The notes below the pieces were generated by a model. The model had not been told where the DNA came from, searched no databases, and saw nothing but the letters and a program-made list of their open reading frames with translations. A stretch of 64,000 nucleotides of DNA from Bicyclus anynana. Taxonomy: Eukaryota; Arthropoda; Insecta; Lepidoptera; Nymphalidae. Positions 43,471 through 53,282 of the stretch are shown piece after piece. The DNA lies in the NCBI RefSeq assembly GCF_947172395.1, contig NC_069098.1, forward strand, positions 4,519,001 through 4,583,000, in the 5' to 3' direction. Each line of letters starts with the position of its first letter. Position 1 is the stretch's first letter. Made by a program: the position numbers and the translations under genes.

Positions 43471-43787
43471 ACCGTGATAGCCCAGTGGATATGACCTCTG
43501 CCTCCGATTCCGGAGGGAGTGGGTTCGAATCCGGTCCGGGGCATGCACCACCAACTTTTCAGTTGTGTGCATTTTAAGAAACTAAATATCACGTGTTTCA
43601 ATCGGTGAAGGAAAATATCGTGAGGAAACCTGCACATCAGAGAATTTTTTAATTCTCTGCGTGTGTGAAGTCTGCCAATCCGCATTGGGCCAGCGTGGTG
43701 GACTATCGGCCTAACCCCTCTCATTCTGAGAGGAGACTCGAGCTCCGCAGTGAGCCGAATATGGGTTGATAATGATGAATTAATATA
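43471..43787 (+). mobile_element. SINE-B, full-length reference copy
   Basis: A box TAGCCCAGTGG at 43478-43488 and B box GGTTCGAATCC at 43522-43532. Body ACTTTTCAGTTGTGTGCATT, GGTGAAGGAAAATATCGTG, CCGCATTGGGCCAGCGTGG and GTGAGCCGAATATGGG; tail GATAATGATGAAT. tRNA-derived with an A/T triplet tail. Confidence 0.92.
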
Positions 43788-44046
43788 AATATTTTTTGTC
43801 GGAAAAACTAATACTTATACCTACGTTTTATGCACAGTGACGTGTGTATATTAAATAACTTGAACTCTCTACGAACCGTGTTTGTTTGGAATATTCCAAC
43901 GCAAACAATGCGCAGTTGATCTTGCGATGTTTTTCAACAATACATTCAGGTAGTGCCTAGGTAATGGAGATGAACCAATTAATATTTTGTTCCTATAAAA
44001 ATATGACAATCGTTAGTAAATTTTAATTTATATTGTTATTTTTGGA

Positions 44047-44135
44047 GAGATAATGACTCTCATCATCATCGTTAGCATCCCATTTTTGGCTCATTGTTGA
44101 GCACGAGTCTCCTCTCAGAATGAGCGGGGACTCGT
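44047..44135 (-). mobile_element. SINE-B 3' end
   Basis: CATCATCATCGTTAGCATCC, then GGCTCATTGTTGAGCACGAG and CTCCTCTCAGAATGAG. Short old copy. Confidence 0.75.
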
Positions 44136-44298
44136 GATGAACTTCCGCAAAGTAACGCCTGCTTCTATCCAATATATTGCTGTTTAAAAAATCCCCAATT
44201 CAATTGAAGGGACGAGGCTGTCAAATGGGCCCCGCTCGAATTTCACCCCCTCTGAGCTTACTTGTATTGACCCACGCGCGGTGTTGTATATTATAAAA

Positions 44299-44513
44299 TC
44301 CTACTAATATTATAAACACGAAAGTTTGTATGGATGTGTTACTCTTTAACGCCGCAATTACTAAACCGATTTGGCTGAAATTTAATACAAAGATAGAATA
44401 CCCTAACACATTGGCTACTTTTCATGCCGGAAAAATCCATGGCACCCGCGGGATTTGTGAATAATCACGCGGGAATGTCAATCAATAAACACGCGGACGA
44501 AGTCGCCCGCTAG
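44299..44513 (+). mobile_element. Hel-1 with small insertion at the 3' end
   Basis: TCCTACTAATATTATAAACA start. The end carries an extra CACGCGGGAATGTCAATCAA before ACACGCGGACGAAGTCGCC and GCTAG. The hairpin is shortened. Confidence 0.85.
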
Positions 44514-44637
44514 TAAATAAATATTCTTTACGTATTACATGTATAATATCAATCGATTGAACTATAATACCTACCTAACTCCAAAAAAAATTATAATCAA
44601 TTAAATTATTATCGCTAATAAGGATGTAATACGATAA

Positions 44638-44838
44638 ATGTATACTAATATTATAAAGCTTAATTAGAGTTTGTTTGTTTGTGTGATTGAACGCGCTAAT
44701 CTCAGGAACTACTAGTCCGATTTGAAAAATTCTTTCAGTGATAGATAGCCCATTTATCGAAGAAGGCTTAAAGTACATTATTTCCATATACTTACGGGAA
44801 CCGAAACCACGCGGGTGAAACCGCGCGGCGTCATCTAG
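44638..44838 (+). mobile_element. Hel-2, complete
   Basis: TGTATACTAATATTATAAAG start (first TC mutated) and CCGCGCGGCGTCATCTAG end before T. Confidence 0.88.
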
Positions 44839-44984
44839 TAGTAAGTAGAGTTATCAATTTTTGTTTTCATTTGCTGGGCCTATTAACAATTTATACATAT
44901 ATCATTATTTATATAGTTTGTTGGAGTAATTAATATGTAATTTATATAAATACTAATAATAATATGTATATATGTATGAGTAGC

Positions 44985-45170
44985 CCAAGCCCCGCAGTTT
45001 CACCTGCGTAGTTCTTTCTCATTTCGGTTAAAATACGGGGTAAAATATAGCTCACAAATAACGTGACTTTCAAGTAATAATAGAATATTCAAAATCATTT
45101 CAGTAAATCCAGAAATTACGCCTACAAGACTACAAACTTTACCTCTTTATAATATTAAGTATAGATACAT
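44985..45170 (-). mobile_element. Hel-2, old copy
   Basis: CCCCGCAGTTTCACCTGCG is the decayed hairpin; body AAAATACGGGGTAAAATATA; start ACCTCTTTATAATATTAAGT inverted. No CTAG. Confidence 0.7.
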
Positions 45171-45837
45171 ATGTGATAAAATCCGCTATCTAAGGCTGTA
45201 CTTACTTTGGGGCTAAGTAGGTAGTGATGTATGTATTGTGTAAGTATATTTATTAAATTTAATATTCAACATAATATTTGTTTTAAAAAAATGCTGTCAT
45301 TTGTCAACATGGTTAGTGAAGTGTGCCTCTAAATCACCCACGAACTAAATCACCATTCAACAATTTGTTATTTTTAGATCCCAAAACTGATCTTTCTATA
45401 GAAAGAAGATGCAACACATTTACGCGGTGATAGATAGTAGTAAAATATATTACGCGCCTCAAATAGGTACAGCCCACTTACACATGCGCAGCTCCCTCAA
45501 TATGGAGCGTGTTATACACACACAAACACAGTCACACACACACACACACATAAACGAGTCTCAGCTTCACGGGATTGCAGTATCTTATTCCGTTGCCCGG
45601 AGTTTAAACCTTAAGCCAATGTTCTTTTGTTTACTAAATCAGTTACTGACTGTTTGTTTTTTATGGTTAATTTTGTTCTGAGGATTGTAGAATATTTTAA
45701 TAACATCCTAATATATTTTTAATCAGTCTTCTAAATATTGTTACATTTGATTTATCATTAAAGGACGCTACTAAAATATATTATTTGTAGAAACTAAATA
45801 TTTCCCATATTAACGTTTTGCGTGTTTATGTCAATTT
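45171..45837. other. unassigned, with a CA microsatellite
   Basis: 45515-45552 is (CA)n with interruptions. The frame 45409-45681 crosses it and is not supported. Confidence 0.5.
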
Positions 45838-45996
45838 TATGAGATTGTAGGGGTAACGTCTGAATGGGCCGATTTTGAAAATTCTTTTACCACTATAAAG
45901 CCATATTATTTGTGATTGTCATAGGCTATATTTTATCCCCGAACTATCACGGGAACGGGAACTACGCGCGTGTAAAACGCGTGGTGTCAGCTACTT
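45838..45996 (+). mobile_element. Hel-2-like, diverged
   Basis: GAATGGGCCGATTTTGAAAA, TCATAGGCTATATTTTATCC and CACGGGAACGGGAACTACGC, ending GTGTCAGCTAC (CTAG mutated). Confidence 0.7.
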
Positions 45997-46239
45997 TTGT
46001 TTAAAGGCGTGAAACCAACAAGGTAAACATTTTAACAAGTAATTTAGACGCCTATGACATGCGCTAATGCTATTTATCTTGAAGTTACGTAATACCTATA
46101 ACGTAGAGACGTTACGCGCATTTGTGACGTAAATAAAATAAAATAGAATAAAATAGGTACGTACTATAAAATAAAATAGGTAGGTACGTATACTTACTAA
46201 ACTACTAGCGAGATACTTTTCAAATCACCTAATTATTAA

Positions 46240-46560
46240 AGCTATTTTTAACCCCCGATGCTAAAAGAGGGGTGTTATAAGTTTGACGTGTCTGTCTATC
46301 TGTCTGTCTGTCTGTATGTCCGTCTGTCTGTATGAAGCGATTTTGAATTTAATTTGTTTTGTATGAAAGATAGGTGAAAGGACTTATGTGCGAGTGTTCT
46401 TAGACATATTTGATAAAAACCGTTTAAGAGTTCTGGGGGGGTTGAAAGTGGGGAAGAATAACCGAAAGCCTGCAAATATATACGAGTGAAAGTGCACTGA
46501 AATAGAAAATTTATGACTTAATCGAGAATGTAATTGATAATTTCATGACCTTCGGGGGTT
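46240..46560 (-). repeat. R5 repeat
   Basis: Inverted R5: AGAGGGGTGTTATAAGTTTG, GTCTGTCTGTCTGTATGTCC, TTGAAAGTGGGGAAGAATAA and GACTTAATCGAGAATGTAAT. Confidence 0.75.
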
Positions 46561-46944
46561 TTTCAAAATTTTCAATTTTGTTTAATTAGACCGGTTACTT
46601 TTATAACATGTATGTTAAGTTATTCCAGCTAAACTCAACTGTTATAGAATGAATAGACGCATAAGTAATCGTGGTAGGTTACGTAATACATTACGTGCTT
46701 AATAAAACTCATATACTTTTATTTCTAACTAGCTTTTGGAACGAATTCGATTGCGCAAAATTTGGGTCATAATACTTTTTATTTCAGCACATTGTAGAAT
46801 TTAAATCTTTAAATGGAAGTGTCTTATCACTGCAATGAAAACTTCCTTCTTTTCATCGTACAAAGAGTAGGTACCTCTAAAAGTTGATCAAAGATTGATT
46901 GGTGTATTTAAAATATACCTATAGGTATATAAATAACTAATATA

Positions 46945-47264
46945 TCTATACTTTTAATAAAACTGTAGCAGGACAAATTCTGAACATTGAAGATATTTTG
47001 AAAATGTTAGTTAGTTTTTGAAAATTTTAGTTACAAAAATATTTGATTTTGTTTTAGTTTTTTGTCTGTCTGTTATTTAAAATTCTACCCTTAAAGGTTT
47101 TAAAAGGGGTTGAAGTTTTTTTTAATATAAATCTTTCATGTTTTGAGTTGGTAGACTATTTATTATACAAAAAAATCATGCGAAAATATAAATGGAAAGG
47201 GGTGAAACGGGGGTTGAAAGTTTACATCGAGTTTCACGCGAACGAAATCGCGGGCGTTCGCTAG
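46945..47264 (+). mobile_element. Hel-3, complete
   Basis: Start TCTATACTTTTAATAAAACT; body GAAGATATTTTGAAAATG, GGGGTGAAACGGGGGTTGAA; end AACGAAATCGCGGGCGTTCG then CTAG before T. The hairpin is GCGAACG..CGTTCGC. 320 bp. Confidence 0.82.
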
Positions 47265-47284
47265 TTTGAAATATATTTATATCT

Positions 47285-47580
47285 TATGTATGTATACGTA
47301 TAATAAAACTGTAACAAATCCAATTCTGTACATAGAAGATATTTTGAAAATTTTTGTTGAACGGTAATCGATATTGAAGTCAAAAATGTTTTTTTGTCTG
47401 TCTGGCTGTCTGGCTGTTATTTTGTTGAACGGGCATCATACTGAAACTACTGAATGAATTCAAATTAAACTTGGCACGATTAAGACCATAATACGAATTA
47501 GGTTAAAGACATACTTTATGTCGCGAAAATAAAAACAGAAGGGGGTGAAATAGGGGCTTGTATGGAAAGTATTTAATTTT
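47285..47580 (+). mobile_element. Hel-3, 3' end missing
   Basis: ATAATAAAACTGTAACAAAT, GAAGATATTTTGAAAATTTT, TTGAACGGGCATCATACTG and AACTTGGCACGATTAAGACC, GGGGGTGAAATAGGGG. Fades before the terminal hairpin; in tandem with the previous copy. Confidence 0.78.
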
Positions 47581-47616
47581 TTAAGTTACATTTGTAAAAA
47601 ATAGTATGTGTACTAT

Positions 47617-47936
47617 TCGTTATCAACCCATATACGGCTCACTGCTGAGCTCGAGTCTCCTCTCAGAATGAGAGGGGTTAAGCCAATTGTCCACCACGCT
47701 GGCCCAATGCGGATTGGCAGACTTCACAGACGAGAATTACCAGAGAATTAAGAAATTCTCTGGTATGCAGGTTTCCTCACGATGTTTTCCTTCACCGTTT
47801 GAGACACGTGATATTTAATTTCTTAAAATGCACACAACTGAAATGTTGGAGGTGCATGCCCCGGACCGGAATCGAACCCACACCCTCCGGAATTGGAGAC
47901 AGAGGTCATATCCACTGGGCTATCACGTCTCTTCGT
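47617..47936 (-). mobile_element. SINE-B, full-length
   Basis: Inverted full element from CAACCCATATACGGCTCACT to GGGCTATCACGTCTC. A and B boxes present on the minus strand. Small ACCAGAGAATTA duplication inside. Confidence 0.9.
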
Positions 47937-48253
47937 ACGTCTAGTATGTGTATTTCCAGTGCTAAATGAGTTTTCTTATTAAATGATACACTTAAGATAT
48001 TTGATCAAAGTCATCATAAGTCCTATGAAAAATTTAAACCAGTTTGGTTTCCGGTATTTAACTTTTAATATGTAAATATTTTTAGTTTTGACCTTCTGTT
48101 CGCATATAACATTTGGATAGGTATATAGCGCAGGTAAATTGGAGATCTTTTTGCGTGAGCAATTGCCATTGACGAATTCTTCCCCTCTTTGTTCCGATTC
48201 TAAAATTTGTTCATGTTCGTTTCTTGGAGCGTCATTTTGGAGTTATTAACTTA

Positions 48254-48434
48254 CTAGCTGACGCCGCGCGGTTTTACCCGCGAGGTTCCCGTTCCCGTAG
48301 GAAAAGGGGGATAATTTATAGCCTATAGCCTTTCTCGATAAATGGGCTATCTAACACTGAAAGAACTTTTCAAATCGGACCAGTAGTTCCTAAGATAAGC
48401 GCAATCAAACAAACAGTAGTATATTAGTATAGAT
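48254..48434 (-). mobile_element. Hel-2, complete
   Basis: CTAG at 48254, then CTGACGCCGCGCGGTTTTAC; start AGTATATTAGTATAGATT inverted. Confidence 0.88.
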
Positions 48435-48478
48435 TAGACAATATTTTTTCAATATAACTGTTACAATCTTATAACCTA

Positions 48479-48846
48479 CTAGCAGACGCCCGCGACTTCG
48501 TCCGCGTGAATTTTAGTTTTATACAAATCCCTAGGGAACCATGGATTTCTTCGAGATACAAAGTATGCCCATGTGTTAATCCAGGCTATAATATATCTTA
48601 ATACCTAATTTCAGCTAATTCAGTTCAGTAGTCGAGGCGTGAAAGAGTAACAAACATTCATATCATCAAAATCATCAGTTTTCGCAAATCTCGGGAAACC
48701 ATGGATTTTATTGGAATAAAAAGGTAAAATCTATTTCCATTCCAAATTTCAGCCAAATCGGTTCTGTAGTAGCGGCGTTAAAGGGTAACAAACATTCAAA
48801 CAAACATACATCCAAACAAACTTTCGCGTTTATAGTATTAGTAGGA
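48479..48846 (-). mobile_element. Hel-1 dimeric subfamily, second copy
   Basis: Terminal CTAG at 48479, AGACGCCCGCGACTTCGTCC; two copies of the AACCATGGATTT block (48538 and 48698) with the junction ATATCATCAAAATCATCAGT; start GTTTATAGTATTAGTAGGA inverted. Confidence 0.87.
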
Positions 48847-49365
48847 TTGCCAAATACAAACGTTATTAACTCGCTATTCATTTTACAAAATAAACTATTA
48901 TACATATTTTTCTCTTTCGCCTTTTCGTTTAATTTGTTATTATCATTATCTCTTTCACCTATCTTGCTATATTATTTTTTCCAAATTATTATTTTAATTC
49001 TTTCTGTATTTAGCTGTAAGTTTTCCTTTCTAAATAAATAAAATAAATAAATCATTATCAAAATTTCTCACAAATATGAGGCTATTTGACCCTTAAACTG
49101 AGAAGGTACTATATATTGTGTATTATTGTCTCTTTTCGTAAATTTATCAATTTTCGTAATTTTATCAAAATGAACCAAATAGATCTTTTAACTTGTTCAG
49201 TAGTGACTTATGGTGAAAGTAAGAAGTTCACAATTTTGACAAATTTCTTAAAAGAACTTCGGTATTTCGGTATTCACACCAATTAGCTACTTCGATTTTT
49301 TATGCAATCAATAATAATGAATAATGAATTTTAAAATTGCATAAACTAAACTCTTTCCATTAATT
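48847..49365. other. unassigned AT-rich stretch
   Basis: Low-complexity T-rich sequence. The frames at 48847-49041 and 49086-49286 lack domains. Confidence 0.45.
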
Positions 49366-49553
49366 TATTTTGAAACACAGCTAAACTCGCGTGATTCAAC
49401 ATCGGAGTATGCCCGACTACTCTACCGACTCAGTTTGGATCGTGCCGCGTTGCAACCAGCTCATGATTAAGGGCCCCGTATGGGCTTGAAACTAGTCTGG
49501 CATACTCCGACGCTGTATTACGTGAGTTTTAGCCATGTTTCATAATAAATGAA
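49366..49553. mobile_element. foldback element, ~50-bp arms
   Basis: Left arm TTTATTTTGAAACACAGCTA, AACTCGCGTGATTCAACATC then GGAGTATGCC; right arm the inverted equivalent with about six mismatches, ending CATGTTTCATAATAAA. 188 bp; unknown class. Confidence 0.75.
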
Positions 49554-49836
49554 TATGAATAATACTCGATAGTTTAAATTCTTTCCATTGAGTAAGCCAA
49601 ATCCGTTCAACTAACAACTATAAGTCTGAAATTTATTACATCTTTAATCAGGGCAGTCAAGTTCCTCACCAAATAGGTAGTTTGTTTACATTTGTGTTGG
49701 AAAACGAAACAGTGGCGATGACTATTACGACTCGCTGAGAACAAAGACGAGGCACGAAGACGACCGAGGCTTGTCGAAAATATACGAACAGCTGAGACTA
49801 GGGTTGCCAACTTCTGTTAATGAAAAATCATCTATT

Positions 49837-50032
49837 CTATACTAATAAGATAAAGAGGAAAGATTTGATTGTTTGTTTGTTTGTTTGCATTGAATAGGCT
49901 CTGGAACTACTTAACCGTTTAAAAAAATCACGTTTGGGAAGCTACATTATCTCTGAGAGATATAGACTATATTTTATCCCCGTATTCTTACGGGAACGGA
50001 AACCGCGGGTAAAACCGTGCGGCATCTGCTAG
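49837..50032 (+). mobile_element. Hel-2 variant, complete
   Basis: TCTATACTAATAAGATAAAG start, (GTTT)n, CTCTGGAACTACTTAACCG, CGTATTCTTACGGGAACGG, and end GCGGCATCTGCTAG before T. Confidence 0.85.
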
Positions 50033-50984
50033 TTTGGCTATACAATGTACAAAAAAAATAATCGTTTTCAAAATAAACTACGATCAATTTTAATGTTTTA
50101 CTTAAAATATCGTTATAATAAATAATTCTCATTTTTAAACCAAAGCTGTATATCTTTTACGATTGAAATCTATTTGAGTTATTTAAGTATACAAAAAGGA
50201 TATGAAGAAATGGAATAAACGGCTTATTTATTTATTATTATTTATTTATTTATTATAAGTATACAAAATTCAAAGACCCTTTATTTCTTTCGTCTCACCA
50301 TTTGACGTGCATCACAAAACAAAGTATGAATTATCAAACAATAAAATATTTATTACTTTAATTTTATCATAGAGTATAGAGTACAATTCCCCGAAGTAAA
50401 GTAGGTAGGGTAGCTTGTAATGAAGTACAAGTGGCAACCCTAGTTGTGGCACCGATACGCCGTCGCCTGAAGCTTAGTAGCTTATATCAATATAAACCAT
50501 ATTTCCTTAGAAATAAGGCTTAAATTTATGTATTTCACTTATAAACACCCATACTCCGCAGTGCCCAGTCCTTGATTATTGAAAAAATGTAGTGACAGTT
50601 CCATCAACTTTTTACGGTTATTAACGAAACGGCTATATAGCTAGCTACTTAAATTGTGATCTTGACAAGATTTAGGGTTTTTGCTGACCGTAATAATTCT
50701 GTAATATAGTCATAACAGTTACATTTGGTTTAATAAGTCTATGGATCAAAATAATTAATTGAAACTGTCTTGATTAATAAAGCCATGCAATGTATTCTTT
50801 CTATGACAAATCCTATTTTATTTACGCCCGCCCGCCGACTTCGTCCGCCTTTAGACCACTTTAATTAAGCTCTTACAGTACAGTTTTTCCAAAAAATTTA
50901 CAATTTTTTTTATCGTAATTTGATAAAAATGCTTACATTTTAACTTCCTTACAATACGTGAACAAGCACAAATAACAAAGATAT
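50033..50984. other. mostly unassigned
   Basis: 50825-50860 (CGCCCGCCCGCCGACTTCGT) is an inverted Helitron 3' end without CTAG. 50220-50270 is ATT-rich. Nothing else recognised. Confidence 0.45.
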
Positions 50985-51240
50985 TTGTAGTTTTGTTTGA
51001 ACGCCCGTACAAATCTAACGATCAGCGAATTAACGACGTCATTAATTCGTGCCATTTTGTATGGGGCGTATTTCAGGGATCCGTGGCAGAGCCGCCTTTA
51101 AATGTGACCCTTTAAATTCCTGTAGCCCCGAAAGTAATGATTGATTTACTATTAGCGTACCGACTCCTAATTTATAAACAATTTAAAAACCTGTAATCAT
51201 AGAGCTTATAGCAACACATTATGAACAACTTATAATGATA
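50985..51240 (+). repeat. R4, partial copy
   Basis: ATTTGTAGTTTTGTTTGAAC, TATGGGGCGTATTTCAGGG, ATCCGTGGCAGAGCCGCC and CTGTAGCCCCGAAAGTAATG. Right part decayed. Confidence 0.7.
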
Positions 51241-51389
51241 CTATTTAATATAATACTGTACTCATTGTGTTTTAATGATGGGAAATTATACTGTTTACCA
51301 TTGCAATGATTGCAAGCGATTTGCTGTTGTCAACTGAGAGGTCCCGTTCTCTAGACGTATATTTGCATCAGATGTTCAGTGTTTTAACT

Positions 51390-51480
51390 GAATACACTAT
51401 CACTTGCCTGCAATCATGCCTGACGGTAAGTAATAATGCAGTCTATAGTGGTACGTACTAGCCTAGAACGTGTCTATTAA
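51390..51480 (-). mobile_element. SINE-A-like 3' fragment
   Basis: TATCACTTGCCTGCAATCATG, CCTGACGGTAAGTAATAATG and CAGTCTATAG parallel the inverted SINE-A 3' end. Old. Confidence 0.45.
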
Positions 51481-51635
51481 CTTGCAGATATCCACGATTG
51501 TGGGGAAAATAAAATACAAATGGGGAAAATACAAGCTTCAACTCCACAAAAAAATGAAAAATTCATTCCGAATCAGGAACATGGAATTAAACCACTTAGT
51601 AGATATCCAAAGAACACGCTAAGGTGCAGATCGAC

Positions 51636-51845
51636 CACAGATTAATCAATAATAAGCAGATAGAACGTACGGAACACGACGGTGTCGTAGCCACTCTAAA
51701 TAAAAAATTAAAAATGAATACATTCTCGACACGAAGCGTCGCATCTGTAACTTTCAATATTATTCAAGAAAAATGGCGTCTTATGTTTTTAAATATTTTA
51801 AAAACTGTTCAAAAAAGGTAAAGAAATAAGATGGAGTATTTTTAT
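51636..51845 (+). repeat. R8 repeat, copy 1
   Basis: ACGGAACACGACGGTGTCGT, ACGAAGCGTCGCATCTGTAA, CAATATTATTCAAGAAAAAT and AATAAGATGGAGTA recur inverted at 60600-60795. An accidental 65-codon frame runs through. Class unknown. Confidence 0.7.
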
Positions 51846-51851
51846 TGGTAA

Positions 51852-51930
51852 CTAGCAGGTGCCCGCGACTTCGTCCGCGTGAAAATCGATGTACATTTTC
51901 GACGCCGTCGCCCCTTCTATTTATATTTTC
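51852..51930 (-). mobile_element. Helitron 3' terminus
   Basis: CTAGCAGGTGCCCGCGACTTC then GTCCGCGTGAAAATCGATG: the inverted terminal hairpin and CTAG of a Hel-1/Hel-3 type element. It may be the 3' end of a 3.7-kb element that reaches 55510 (see findings). Confidence 0.75.
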
Positions 51931-51939
51931 TTATGTTTT

Positions 51940-52082
51940 ATTAACCGACTTCCAAAAAGGAGGAGGTTCTACGTTCGGCTGTATGTATGTTTTTTTTTTT
52001 TTTTTTTATGTATGTCCAGCGAAATTGAAAATTCTTTTTTTGTTTTGAAGGGTTTCATTCCAGGGTGGTGCCATTTTTTTCA
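51940..52082 (+). repeat. dispersed repeat edge
   Basis: TTAACCGACTTCCAAAAAGG, AGGAGGTTCTACGTTCGGCT then GTATGTATG and a 17-T run. The word CAACCGACTTCCAA recurs at the outer ends of the inverted repeat at 52940-53262. This phrase is common next to lepidopteran tandem repeats from memory. Confidence 0.5.
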
Positions 52083-52745
52083 TGTCAGGATCTGATGATG
52101 GCATCCTGGAAAAATCGAGGGGAACTTTCGAAAATTGTAGGGACGGCTAGTGCGTTAGTGTTTCCATAAGGTATTTTAAACCACTACACTTTTATGAAGG
52201 TCTGGAGTTGGTCTGATGATGGAGCCGAAACACAGACGATGGAACTCGTCAACGATTTACAGCAGGTACCTTTTGTTTGGGCTTCATTTATTTGTATTGA
52301 TGAGAACTTTCCACCTAGATGAGTTGTGACTGTATTAAGGGTCTGATGATGAAGACAATTGACAGTTAAGAGAACTCCTCAACGGTTCACAGTGGCTACC
52401 TTGTGTTTGGACTTGATAAATTTGTATTGATGAGAACTTTCCACCTAGATGGGTTGTGACTGTATTAGGGGTCTAGTGATGAAGACGAAGGATAGTTAAG
52501 GGAACTCCTCAACGGTTCACAGTAGCTACCTTGTGTTTTGACTTGATAATTATGTATTGATGAGAAATTTCCACCTAGATGGGTTGTGACTGTATCAGAG
52601 GTCTGGTGACGAAGATGAAGGAGAGTTAAGGGAACTCCTCGACGATTCACAGTAGCTACCTTGTGTTTGGACTTGATAAATTTGATATTGATGAGAATGT
52701 GACTGCATAGGGGGTCTGGTGATGAAGACGGAGGACAGTCACCTT
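52083..52745 (+). repeat. tandem repeat, 130-bp unit, about 4.5 copies
   Basis: TGATGAGAA..TTTCCACCTAGAT recurs at 52302, 52432, 52562 and (shortened) 52692, exactly 130 bp apart. Each unit has GGTCTGGTGATGAAGACGAA, TTAAGGGAACTCCTCAACG and CAGTAGCTACCTTGTGTTTG. The first unit from 52083 is diverged. The minus-strand 100-codon frame here is an artefact. Confidence 0.88.
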
Positions 52746-52939
52746 TCACGATTTTCTGAATATTCATATTACGTGTGGATAAAGGGGGAGTGAAATTTTG
52801 TATATGAGTTAGGGTAGTATTTTTAAAATTGGGATTGTAGGACTTAGATACTTATCAAAAGAAAATAACGTTTCAACTAATTGCTTATTAATTTTTGTTC
52901 ACACTCAGTAGGTGTGCTAACACTAAAAATTAAAAAATA

Positions 52940-53262
52940 AAAATTTTAATAAAAAAAATTCAACCGACTTCCAACTAAATAATTAACCTAAACTAAAAAG
53001 CAAAAAATAACATCTTACCTATGTGCTACCTTCTGATCAGTTTGAAGGCGGTGCCAATCCAGTGTCATGTTTTAATTAAAGCCCTTTCTGAAAGAACCAC
53101 AGAAATTTTGTAATTTAAACGGCTTAAATTAAAACATCACTGGCTTGGCACCGCCTTCAAACTGATCAGAAGGTAGCACATAGGTAAGATGTTATTTTTT
53201 GCTTTTTAGTTTAGGTTAATTATTTAGTTGGAAGTCGGTTGAATTTTTTTTATTAAAATTTT
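52940..53262. repeat. long inverted repeat, ~143-bp arms
   Basis: 52940-53083 and 53121-53262 are near-perfect reverse complements (AAAATTTTAATAAAAAAAAT, CAACCGACTTCCAACTAAAT, GGTAGCACATAGGTAAGATG inverted, GGCGGTGCCAA). Differences are single bases and a 2-nt indel near the 37-nt spacer. No coding. Confidence 0.92.
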
Positions 53263-53282
53263 TTTATATATAAAAATTATAA

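Noticed and set aside
43458..43724. 88-codon minus-strand frame
   Set aside because: Antisense translation of the full-length SINE-B copy.
51624..51821. 65-codon plus-strand frame
   Set aside because: Lies in R8; the other R8 copy at 60600 does not keep the frame.
52083..52745. Regular 130-bp repeats considered as a CRISPR-like array
   Set aside because: Units are continuous without short repeat/unique spacer alternation, in eukaryotic DNA.
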